NCBI GenBank assembly: GCA_028699715.1
Contig: JAQVUC010000092.1
Span: 1-5,507 of the forward strand
Direction of reading: 5' to 3'
Length of the DNA stretch: 5,507 nucleotides
Origin: Anaerolineaceae bacterium
Lineage (GTDB): Bacteria > Chloroflexota > Anaerolineae > Anaerolineales > Anaerolineaceae
Each line of letters begins with the position of its first letter. Positions within the stretch are counted from its first letter, which is position 1. The position numbers and the translations under genes were made by a program. This document shows, piece by piece, positions 1 to 5,507 of this stretch. Under the pieces are notes generated by a model. It saw nothing but the letters and a program-made list of their open reading frames with translations. It was not told the DNA's origin and made no database searches.

Positions 1-313
1 AAGTGTCAGAACTGATCGTAGCTGTGTTTGTGATTGTCGCGCCTTCCGCGGCGGTAACTTGCGCAAAGACATAAAAGTTGACCCGATCACCGCCCGGTGC
101 CAAATCGTTTAAGGCCCAGGTAACCGTGTCACCATCTACCGAAGGTGTGATGCCGGAAGTATCACTGATGTAAGTCAGACCCTCTCCAAAGGTGTCCGTA
201 ATATTGGTGTTTACGGCTGTTCCCTTTCCGTCATTGAAGTATTGAATATTGAAAGTGACATTTCCTCCTACACCGGGATCTCCGCTCTCAAGCCATTTGT
301 CGATTTGTAATCG
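1..313 (-). other. Start of a DUF11-type extracellular domain (residues 1160-1263, incomplete)
   Basis: The stretch begins RLQIDKWLESGDPGVGGNVTF and contains IQYFNDGKGTAVNTNITDTF, GLTYISDTSG, DTVTWALNDLAPGG and, near the edge, TNTATISSD. This is the order of motifs seen in DUF11 domains: K-x-(n)-G-x-(V/I)-x-(F/Y), N-G-T-A-x-N-x-x-(I/V)-x-D-T, W-x-(L/I)-x-x-L-x-x-G and N-T-A-x-(I/V). DUF11 domains occur as repeats in bacterial and archaeal surface or secreted proteins and are thought to be stalk-like Ig-fold units. The domain is nearly complete at the window edge, and more copies may follow. Confidence 0.85.
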
Positions 314-3300
314 CGAACTTGGGTAGCTGAAATCACCTATTACTTCATGGCCTGCCAACTCAAAGTAAGCCACCATCACATCAGTATCCGGTTGAATATC
401 GTACTCCCCGTCCCAACTGCAACTATAAGGGTAAACATCTGCGACTGGGTCCGCGTTAACATACTTGTTACCGGGGGAATCATTCTCCCAGATGTAACAG
501 CCTATATCAATTGGCTCTGGCAACCGCCAGGGCACATCAACAGTACCGCTGATTTGTTCATTCGTCAGGTCCAAATCTCCTGTGATAGTGCCGATTTTGA
601 CATCAGTAGTAAATTCAAGACCTCCGTCTACCTCACCATGGATCGTATCTCCCGGCTGCATGTCAGGCCAACCAGGCACCCAATGCGCCCCTTCCATATT
701 TGTATAAAACCCTGTTGTGCTTCCCCATCCATATACATAGCCGGAAATGAGGTCGATATGCGCTTTCTCAATTAAACTTTCGTCCAATACCTGTAAATGA
801 ATATCATGCCCCGCTTCGTAAGAGCCCGAGATCCATTCATGGTCATAGTGCACTTGCAGGATCAGTTCATCAGTATAGGCTGTATGCACGCTGTAGACCC
901 AGTGTTCAGCCGGGTCCATGTAAAGCGCGGCAATTTGCTGTCCAGGCTGCACATCCCATTCTGTTGTCCAATCACAAGTGAATGGGTCAGTCCCATTTGG
1001 TAAGACAGAAGATTCACAACTCGAAGTCCCTTCAGGCGCTCCCCAAGGATGAACCTGGACGGGTACTTCCATATCTTGCGGAAGCCAGGGCACTGAAACA
1101 TAACCCGTGAAACTGTCTGATTCAGCTTCCAAAGTACCGGAAATCGTACCAAGGCGCACTTGGACATTATAGGTAGTGTCACCCACTGTTACTTGACCGT
1201 ATACCCAATCCCCGGGATGAATATCTGGCTGTTCCGGATCCCACACAACCCCTTCCGTAGTGGTCGAAAAGCCCGTCCCCAACCATGGGAGATGACCGGT
1301 TGTGATCGTTGTCCTTGCTTTTTCATCGCCTTCACTATCAGTAACCCACAAAGTCACATCATAACCGGACGGATAACTGCCCTCTATCCAGTCATGATCA
1401 TAGTTAACGTTCAGATACAGGTTATAGTCAGGCTCATAAAATTCTTCAATTATTTTGTTAGATTGGGGGTCCCTGTAGGCAACTCCTATCCACTGGTTGA
1501 CTTCAACATCCCACTCTGTAAATGGATCCCAAAAGCAAGTGTAGGTATTTGCAGGATTGCCATCGGGAATGACAGAAGAATGCTTATCTGGCGCTCCATC
1601 CGGTGCTCCCCAGGCATAACACTCAACATCCACTAATCCCGGATCTGGGATCAACCAAGGCGCATTGATCGTTCCACTGATGCTGTCAGTATCAACATTT
1701 ACTACGCCTGTGATATCACCAACCTGGGAATAGGTTTCATAGTTACCTCCATCAACTGAACCGTAAATTTTGTCTCCAGAAACTATGTCAGGTGGTGAAG
1801 GCATCCAGGACACACCATCCATCCAAGTAGCAAAGCCTGTTTGACCGCCCCACTCCTCAATTTCAGTTGTTTCAATGGTTGTGTGAGCCTTTATATTATC
1901 GTCACCATCCTTCACTGTCAAAACGATGCTGTGCCCTGGTGCGTATTGGCCTTCGATTTGATCATAATCCGTTCGAATCTCCATGATCAAATCAGGCGTC
2001 CTGAAGTATTGATGATAATTAATATCAGCTCCATCATCAACTGTGGCAAAATGGATATAGCCTTCCCCGCCCCGAGGAATATCAGTATAAGTGGCGCTGA
2101 AGTTGCCTGAAGCGTCTGTAGTCACTTCCTGATCTCCATTATCCCATCCGCTATGAATCGTCACGGTCTGAGAATTCCATCCGCCTATCTCTCCGGATAC
2201 GGTATCTGTGCTTGAATCAGCAATAGATACCAATGGGGTTGGGATTGTAAAGTCGACTGGATAACTTCCCGGTTCGGCAGTGATCGTGATTGTATCTCCT
2301 GGGTTGAGCTCAATCGGAACATCAATTCCCCAACAGCCGTTGCATCCCGGATCAGCATAAGAATTAATCGTTTCGCGTGGGGTCTCGATGGTGACATTTG
2401 AACCGGGAATGGCATTACCCCATAACCAATCATTTACTCCCAGGTTTAACCACATGCCCACATCGTAGACTTCATAATCGTTGGGTGCATAAGCCCAGAC
2501 TTCACCCCCCGTGTTGTAATTATTGGTAGAAATGATCAGCTTCCCCCCAAAAGTGGTGATGGCATTATCCCAATAGGACCGTTCATTGCTCGTATCGCCA
2601 AACCCCGCAAAACCAACCTGTTCCCAATTGGTTCCATTACCTGTGCGCCAGACTTCCAGTCCCGTGTCGGGATTTGCACCTACCAGGTAGAGCATACCGT
2701 CGTATACCTCCAGACCATTCTCTTCCCTTATGCCTGAGCCTAAATCGCTGAAGGTCAGCATGTGCGTCCAACCGCTGCCATCGGCTGAGCGCCAAACCTG
2801 GGTGCTGGTTGCATCCCAAACACCCGCGTAAAGATAGCCGTCAAAAGCCGCCAGCGAAGAGATCGCAGGGGAAGTGCCGGTTGTCATTTGCTCAAGTAAT
2901 GTGCCGTCAGTCCTCCATAATTGGGCACCTGTTTCCCAATTGCCTGTGCCCCAATAAAGGTAGCCACCAAAGATTTCAGTGGATATTGCTCCGCCCACGA
3001 TGTTATCGGGATCCAACCCGTTGCCGAATATTGTCCAATCCGTGCCATTGTTGGTGCGCCAGATTTGAGCGCTGGCGCCGTTCCAGGTGCCGGCATAAAG
3101 CTTGCCATCGAACACCGCAAACCGCGCTATGCCGTTACTGGCATCACCAAATCCATCTGTAATAACTTCTTCCCAGATTTCCCCATCTGAAGTTCTCCAG
3201 ATCACGCCGTTCCAATCTCCGCAGTACAAATAGGTGCCAAATACGACCAGGTCTGCACAGCCATTTCGCGGGCGCTCATCTACCAATTGCCAGCTGCTGC

Positions 3301-3790
3301 CGTCATCCGTTCGCCATACCTCTGCCGAACCGTATCCATCCGATTTCCACGTGCCGGCGTAAAGATAGCCATTGAACTCCTGGACAGCGGGGATCAGATA
3401 GTTGGTGCCTCCAAAACCATCCTCATTCAACTGCTGCCAGGGGGATGAACCCTGAACTGTATTTTCGAGCAAATCCACAGCTGCCGAACTCAATTCAAAG
3501 GAATTATGTGATGTAAATGAGGAATCACGACTATTATCCACCTGAGGTGGTGGAACAAAGTCATCAAGGAGGTCAAGTGTCCTATCATTTTCTTCATAGT
3601 AAATCGAATGGGTTGAGTACTCCACTGGTTCCAAATCTTCCTGAACTGAGCTCAGTTTTGACTCAAACTTCGATTCATCTCTAACGAATTCTTTTTGAGG
3701 ATCCGTCGGCATGGCAAAAACCGAATTCACCAAAAAGCCCGAAAGCACAAAAACAAAAATAACAAGCGGGACCACATTTTTTGCTCGCAT
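1..3790 (-). CDS. Large secreted multidomain protein: seven-repeat beta-propeller, Ig-like region, three tandem modules, DUF11 (C-terminus cut by window edge)
   Basis: Reading the minus strand from ATG at 3790, I translated 1263 codons to position 2 without a stop; the gene continues past the left edge. An AAGGAG Shine-Dalgarno sits 6 nt before the ATG. Residues 1-26 are a signal peptide: a basic start (MRAK), a hydrophobic core and a VFA end, with cleavage likely after A26. Residues 27-117 are an acidic, Ser-rich linker with no recognised domain. Residues 118-436 are seven propeller repeats, and about 437-599 look Ig-like, with a CxxC at C483/C486. Residues 600-1159 are three tandem modules, and 1160-1263 begin a DUF11 domain. 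No catalytic motif is visible. The likely role is an extracellular or cell-surface binding or structural protein, inferred from architecture only. The missing C-terminus probably holds further repeats or an anchor. Transcription may come from the neighbouring IS end. Confidence 0.93.
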   Translation of the reverse strand, partial: MRAKNVVPLVIFVFVLSGFLVNSVFAMPTDPQKEFVRDESKFESKLSSVQEDLEPVEYSTHSIYYEENDRTLDLLDDFVPPPQVDNSRDSSFTSHNSFELSSAAVDLLENTVQGSSPWQQLNEDGFGGTNYLIPAVQEFNGYLYAGTWKSDGYGSAEVWRTDDGSSWQLVDERPRNGCADLVVFGTYLYCGDWNGVIWRTSDGEIWEEVITDGFGDASNGIARFAVFDGKLYAGTWNGASAQIWRTNNGTDWTIFGNGLDPDNIVGGAISTEIFGGYLYWGTGNWETGAQLWRTDGTLLEQMTTGTSPAISSLAAFDGYLYAGVWDATSTQVWRSADGSGWTHMLTFSDLGSGIREENGLEVYDGMLYLVGANPDTGLEVWRTGNGTNWEQVGFAGFGDTSNERSYWDNAITTFGGKLIISTNNYNTGGEVWAYAPNDYEVYDVGMWLNLGVNDWLWGNAIPGSNVTIETPRETINSYADPGCNGCWGIDVPIELNPGDTITITAEPGSYPVDFTIPTPLVSIADSSTDTVSGEIGGWNSQTVTIHSGWDNGDQEVTTDASGNFSATYTDIPRGGEGYIHFATVDDGADINYHQYFRTPDLIMEIRTDYDQIEGQYAPGHSIVLTVKDGDDNIKAHTTIETTEIEEWGGQTGFATWMDGVSWMPSPPDIVSGDKIYGSVDGGNYETYSQVGDITGVVNVDTDSISGTINAPWLIPDPGLVDVECYAWGAPDGAPDKHSSVIPDGNPANTYTCFWDPFTEWDVEVNQWIGVAYRDPQSNKIIEEFYEPDYNLYLNVNYDHDWIEGSYPSGYDVTLWVTDSEGDEKARTTITTGHLPWLGTGFSTTTEGVVWDPEQPDIHPGDWVYGQVTVGDTTYNVQVRLGTISGTLEAESDSFTGYVSVPWLPQDMEVPVQVHPWGAPEGTSSCESSVLPNGTDPFTCDWTTEWDVQPGQQIAALYMDPAEHWVYSVHTAYTDELILQVHYDHEWISGSYEAGHDIHLQVLDESLIEKAHIDLISGYVYGWGSTTGFYTNMEGAHWVPGWPDMQPGDTIHGEVDGGLEFTTDVKIGTITGDLDLTNEQISGTVDVPWRLPEPIDIGCYIWENDSPGNKYVNADPVADVYPYSCSWDGEYDIQPDTDVMVAYFELAGHEVIGDFSYPSSRLQIDKWLESGDPGVGGNVTFNIQYFNDGKGTAVNTNITDTFGEGLTYISDTSGITPSVDGDTVTWALNDLAPGGDRVNFYVFAQVTAAEGATITNTATISSDT
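314..1993 (-). repeat. Three tandem copies of a 185-190 residue protein module (residues 600-789, 790-974, 975-1159)
   Basis: Each copy opens with a motif like YDHDWIEGSYxxG, followed by VxLxVxD and a K-A-(H/R)-T/I stretch. It continues with a TGFxTxxxGxxW segment and a (P)PDIxxGDxIYGxVxxG segment, then G(D/T)I(T/S)G and (S/T)GxxxxPWxxP. It ends with a Cys pair and an EWDV/EYDIQP motif before the next copy. The Cys pairs are C724/C752, C925/C939 and C1098/C1124, one pair per copy, which suggests one disulphide per module outside the cell. The copies have clearly diverged in protein and DNA, so the duplications are old and under selection. I do not recognise a named family; a pair of Ig-like beta-sandwiches per module is a reasonable guess. 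Confidence 0.8.
2483..3439 (-). other. Seven tandem propeller-type repeats (residues about 118-436)
   Basis: Seven repeats of 39-49 residues start at residues 118, 167, 206, 252, 299, 341 and 389. The common pattern is W-x(n)-F(D/G)GYLYAGTW-x(n)-xxWRTxDGxxW. Each repeat ends in an Asp-box-like turn, for example RTDDGSSW, RTSDGEIW, RTNNGTDW, RSADGSGW and RTGNGTNW. Repeat 5 has lost its leading Trp (Leu299), and repeat 7 ends in EVWAY without the box. Seven units of this length, each with a YLYxGT strand and an Asp-box-like turn, fit a seven-bladed beta-propeller of the BNR/sialidase-like class. The sialidase catalytic Arg triad is not evident, so a binding or scaffold role is more likely than an enzyme. 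The blade count is read from the sequence; the fold is inference. Confidence 0.75.
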
Positions 3791-3796
3791 GATTTG

Positions 3797-3802
3797 CTCC
3801 TT
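3797..3802 (-). promoter_or_regulatory. Ribosome binding site of the large secreted protein
   Basis: The minus strand reads AAGGAG, then CAAATC, then ATG at 3790. The 6 nt spacing is close to ideal, and the ATG is directly followed by a signal peptide, which together fix the start. Confidence 0.85.
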
Positions 3803-3832
3803 TTTTAAAATTTTGCAGATCGAATAAAAACA

Positions 3833-3856
3833 GCTTGACCGCTATACAAGGTCAGC
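3833..3856. promoter_or_regulatory. Small imperfect inverted repeat in the leader of the secreted-protein gene
   Basis: TGACC (3836-3840) and GGTCA (3850-3854) form 5-bp inverted arms around a 9-nt centre. With one bulged T the match extends to GC-T-TGACC / GGTCA-GC. It lies 43-66 nt before the start codon and inside any transcript from either promoter candidate. It could be a half-site operator pair or a weak RNA hairpin. The arms are short, and chance is a fair explanation. Confidence 0.2.
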
Positions 3857-3888
3857 AAGACGCATGAAGAATATGAGAATTAGATTGA

Positions 3889-3916
3889 TTTTTAGATTCT
3901 GAGGTAAACCGCTCAA
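3889..3916 (-). promoter_or_regulatory. Weak candidate for the native promoter of the secreted protein
   Basis: The minus strand has TTGAGC (3911-3916), a 16 nt spacer and TAAAAA (3889-3894), each box matching consensus at 4 of 6 bases. It lies about 100 nt before the ATG and could be the gene's own promoter, older than the IS insertion. AT-rich DNA gives such matches by chance, so it ranks well below the IS-borne candidate. Confidence 0.2.
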
Positions 3917-4009
3917 AAAGTAAGCCATTGCATACCTTTCATAACTACGCTCCAGGAAGTTTGATCATCATTTTCTCCCCGAATCGACCCTGGAAAATTT
4001 GGTACATGT

Positions 4010-4038
4010 ATTTTATGATTTTTTTGTTTGTGTGTCAA
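4010..4038 (-). promoter_or_regulatory. Hybrid outward promoter: -35 in the IS left end, -10 in flanking DNA
   Basis: On the minus strand TTGACA (4033-4038, inside the IS tip) is followed by exactly 17 nt and then TAAAAT (4010-4015, outside the IS). The -35 matches the sigma-70 consensus fully and the -10 matches 5 of 6 bases. The spacer is AT-rich with an A-tract. Transcription would start near 4003 and run into the secreted-protein gene with a leader of about 210 nt. Outward -35 boxes in IS ends that form hybrid promoters are known from IS256, IS2 and others. The match is read from sequence; activity is inferred. Confidence 0.6.
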
Positions 4039-4106
4039 GGCAAGCGCATTAGTTCATCTAAAATGTTACTGAAATGCTATCGTTAGGTCAAATGAAAATG
4101 TTACCG
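4032..4106 (+). repeat. Left IS end: tip repeat plus two direct core repeats
   Basis: The tip GTGTCAAG occupies 4032-4039. The first core, AATGTTACTG, is at 4062-4071. The second, AATGTTACCG, is at 4097-4106 and is part of the 20-mer GTCAAATGAAAATGTTACCG. That 20-mer matches the right outer repeat at 19 of 20 bases in inverted orientation. These are probable transposase binding sites. The second core runs into the GAGG ribosome binding site of the transposase, so bound transposase could limit its own expression; this is inference. A weak extended -10 (TGCTATCGT, 4075-4083) lies between the cores. Confidence 0.8.
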
Positions 4107-4114
4107 AGGTGGCG

Positions 4115-5377
4115 ATGGCAGAAACGGATCGAATGAGCATAGATGAACGCAGGAAATATTTACACAAGATCTGGGGGAGATACCGAAACTCGACTAAAAG
4201 GGAAAAGAGTCAACTGTTGACTGAAGCAGAGGCTGTCACAGGGATGCATCGCAAGTCAATCTTGCGTATTCTGAATGGGCGTTTGTCCAGGAAGAAGCGA
4301 GAGAAACAAAGGGGTAAGAGCTATGGCTGCGAAGTAGAAGATGCTTTGCACATCATTGCTCGTAGCCTGGATTACCCCTGTGCTGAACGTTTGAAGCCTA
4401 ACCTAACCTGGATGTCCGAACATTTGGCTGTGTATGGTGAGTTGCAACTTGATGCTGAACTACGTGAACAATTGGCAAAAGTGAGCATCTCAACCGTGAA
4501 GCGGCTGATGAAAAAACGTGGAAAAGCTGAACCTAAAATGGCTTTCCGCAAGCCACCCAATCAGCGACAGAAACAATTGAGCAGAAGTATCCCTATCCAC
4601 CGCATCGATTGGCAGACAGAAGAGCCAGGTCACTTTGAGGTTGATCTGGTGCACCATTGTGGCCCAACCGCAGGTGGTATCTATGTCTATAGCCTGCAAA
4701 TGGTGGATGTTGCCACCGGTTGGGCTGAACCAACCGCTATCTACGGTAACTCTTTCCAAGCTACCAAAGATGGCTTTGACTTCCTTTTGGCTCGTTTACC
4801 TTTCGATGTGCTCGAACTTCATCCCGATAATGGTGCTGAGTTTATCAACCAGTTGCTCTATCGCCACTGGCATGCCCTTGTCCCCAATCTGCAGGTTTCG
4901 CGCAGCAAGCCCTATCGCAAGAATGATAATCGCTTCGTCGAGGAAAACAACCACAGCCTTATCCGCGCTTACATCGGCCATTCCCGCTTTGACAGTCTTG
5001 AACAATTGACCTGCCTGCGTGAACTATATGACAAGCTTTGGCTCTATCACAACTTCTTCTTGCCTGTCATGCATCTCAAGCAGAAACGGATTACCCCACA
5101 GCACACCTTGCATCGTATTCACGACCAGGCACTTACCCCACTTGATCGTCTGATAAAAAGTGGCGTACTCTCAAAATCCCGCGAAACCGACCTGCTGGAA
5201 ACCAGAAGCGCAATCAATCCCATGTTGTTGCGCTCCCAAATCGATAACCTCATCACCAGGTTGCTTGATTTACCTTGCTTGAAACCCGGAGAAAATGTTG
5301 ATTTTTTTCAGACCAAACACAACCTTAAAGAACCTTCAGTAACATTATCTTTTGAACCAACAACTATGTCACGGTAA
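4115..5377 (+). CDS. DDE integrase-core (rve-type) transposase of the IS
   Basis: This is the 420-residue transposase that cuts and joins the ends of the surrounding IS. Residues 32-55 (numbered from ATG 4115) form a helix-turn-helix-like segment with TGMHRKSILRILNG. A basic stretch follows (KKREKQRGK), then a second helical DNA-binding region to about residue 138. The rve catalytic core spans about 160-330. Its putative triad is D177 (FEVDLV), D238 (HPDNGAEF) and E276 (NDNRFVEENN), giving a DD(37)E spacing. SRSKPYRKNDN before the Glu is typical of this group. A helical C-terminal part follows, and the last residues are encoded by the right-end repeat. ATG 4115 is preferred because GAGG lies 5 nt upstream; GTG 4109 or ATG 4133 are alternatives. 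There is no frameshift or missing key residue. There is no second gene such as istB, which argues against the IS21 family. Confidence 0.92.
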   Translation: MAETDRMSIDERRKYLHKIWGRYRNSTKREKSQLLTEAEAVTGMHRKSILRILNGRLSRKKREKQRGKSYGCEVEDALHIIARSLDYPCAERLKPNLTWMSEHLAVYGELQLDAELREQLAKVSISTVKRLMKKRGKAEPKMAFRKPPNQRQKQLSRSIPIHRIDWQTEEPGHFEVDLVHHCGPTAGGIYVYSLQMVDVATGWAEPTAIYGNSFQATKDGFDFLLARLPFDVLELHPDNGAEFINQLLYRHWHALVPNLQVSRSKPYRKNDNRFVEENNHSLIRAYIGHSRFDSLEQLTCLRELYDKLWLYHNFFLPVMHLKQKRITPQHTLHRIHDQALTPLDRLIKSGVLSKSRETDLLETRSAINPMLLRSQIDNLITRLLDLPCLKPGENVDFFQTKHNLKEPSVTLSFEPTTMSR

Positions 5378-5398
5378 CATTATCATTTGACTTGACAC
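5337..5398 (-). repeat. Right IS end: tip repeat plus two direct core repeats, overlapping the transposase gene
   Basis: Read inward on the minus strand, the tip GTGTCAAG (5391-5398) is followed by cores AATGTTACCG (5372-5381) and AATGTTACTG (5337-5346). The 35-bp spacing equals that of the left end. The inner core lies wholly inside the transposase coding sequence and encodes part of the SVTLSFE tail. The outer core supplies the TAA stop codon (5375-5377). The tip also contains outward TTGACA (5392-5397) on the plus strand, but no -10-like hexamer lies at a suitable distance. Confidence 0.8.
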
Positions 5399-5507
5399 TT
5401 CTTGTAAAGGGAATTGGTGGGGGAAAATTACGGAAATTGGTCAGAATTGCCATATTTTCGTATCGAGAGCTTTGTTCGTCCGATTGTGCCCGCCCTGATC
5501 CTCTGCT
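5399..5507. other. Right flank of the IS, no feature seen
   Basis: These 109 bases hold no start with a ribosome binding site, no RNA gene and no clear repeat. They represent the DNA that lay upstream of the secreted-protein gene before the IS inserted, and could contain the start of a further gene beyond the edge. Confidence 0.5.

Larger units (their letters stand above)
3791..4031. other. Intergenic region between the secreted-protein gene and the IS
   Basis: This AT-rich stretch of 241 bases separates two divergently read units. It holds the ribosome binding site, the weak native promoter candidate, the small inverted repeat and the -10 half of the hybrid promoter. No RNA gene or credible coding frame was seen. 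The longest started frames on the minus strand, near 3940-3972, are under ten codons. Confidence 0.7.
4032..5398 (+). mobile_element. Apparently complete single-gene insertion sequence, about 1.37 kb
   Basis: The tips GTGTCAAG (4032-4039) and CTTGACAC (5391-5398) are perfect 8-bp inverted repeats bracketing one transposase gene. Inside each tip lie two copies of an AATGTTACYG core, exactly 35 bp apart at both ends. The distance from tip to first core differs, 30 bp on the left and 17 bp on the right, so the left boundary could be off by some bases. No convincing target-site duplication flanks the tips: the bases outside read TTTGT on the left and TTCTT on the right. That fits either an old insertion or a slightly misplaced end. 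The transposase keeps all its DDE residues, so the element may still be mobile. The family is unassigned: an rve integrase-core element, nearest in style to IS481 or ISNCY-type elements. Confidence 0.85.

Noticed and set aside
1..10. AAGTGTCAGA at the window edge resembles the IS tip AAGTGTCAAG
   Set aside because: It lies within the DUF11 coding sequence, only a short match is shared, and no core repeat follows; coincidental.
347..3190. Several open frames of 60-158 codons on both strands inside the large minus-strand gene
   Set aside because: They lie out of frame with a continuous 1263-codon frame that has a signal peptide and recognisable repeats. Their translations are rich in Cys, His, Arg and Pro without domain motifs, and none has a good ribosome binding site.
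3926..3972. Short leader peptides on the minus strand (ATGATC...TAG after GGGGAG, and ATGAAA...TGA after GGAG)
   Set aside because: Both are under ten codons without regulatory codon runs, and no attenuator hairpin follows; chance is the simpler explanation.
4003..4010. TACATGTA palindrome as an operator
   Set aside because: Only 8 bp, no second copy in the window, and it overlaps the predicted start region by chance in AT-rich DNA.
4372..5009. Open frames of 62-124 codons overlapping the transposase gene on both strands
   Set aside because: The transposase frame shows a full DDE core with conserved motifs; the others are shadow frames without recognisable content.
4027..5405. Target-site duplication around the IS (TTTGT at 4027-4031 against CTTGT at 5401-5405)
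   Set aside because: The right copy does not abut the tip and matches only 4 of 5 bases; the bases directly adjacent (TTCTT) do not match. Not sufficient to call.
5392..5420. Outward promoter from the right IS end on the plus strand
   Set aside because: TTGACA is present, but the position 17 bp downstream reads TGGTGG and nearby spacings give no -10-like hexamer.

Overview
The window looks like bacterial DNA with moderate GC content. It holds one very long secreted-protein gene on the minus strand and one insertion sequence (IS) on the plus strand. The mix of a DUF11 domain, a beta-propeller and Ig-like modules in one secreted protein, beside an rve-type integrase/transposase, is common in environmental bacteria such as Anaerolineae (Chloroflexota). 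That placement is only an inference; no marker gene is present.

Positions 1-3790 (minus strand) form one uninterrupted reading frame of 1263 codons that runs off the left edge. It starts at 3790 behind a good Shine-Dalgarno sequence. The protein has a signal peptide, an acidic/serine-rich linker, seven tandem propeller-type repeats (about residues 118-436), an Ig-like region, three tandem copies of a 185-190 residue module (600-1159) and the start of a DUF11 domain (1160 to the edge). All other open frames in this interval are out-of-frame shadows.

Positions 3791-4031 are the gene's upstream region, without a credible coding sequence. Positions 4032-5398 are an apparently intact IS of about 1.37 kb. 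It encodes one DDE transposase of about 420 residues. Each end carries the tip GTGTCAAG in inverted orientation and two copies of an AATGTTACYG core, exactly 35 bp apart. Positions 5399-5507 show nothing recognisable.

The two parts meet in an interesting way. The left tip of the IS carries TTGACA reading outward on the minus strand. Exactly 17 bp away, in the flanking DNA, lies TAAAAT. Together they make a strong-looking hybrid promoter aimed at the secreted-protein gene, whose start codon is about 210 nt downstream of the predicted transcription start. The IS may therefore have supplied or replaced the promoter of this large surface or secreted protein.
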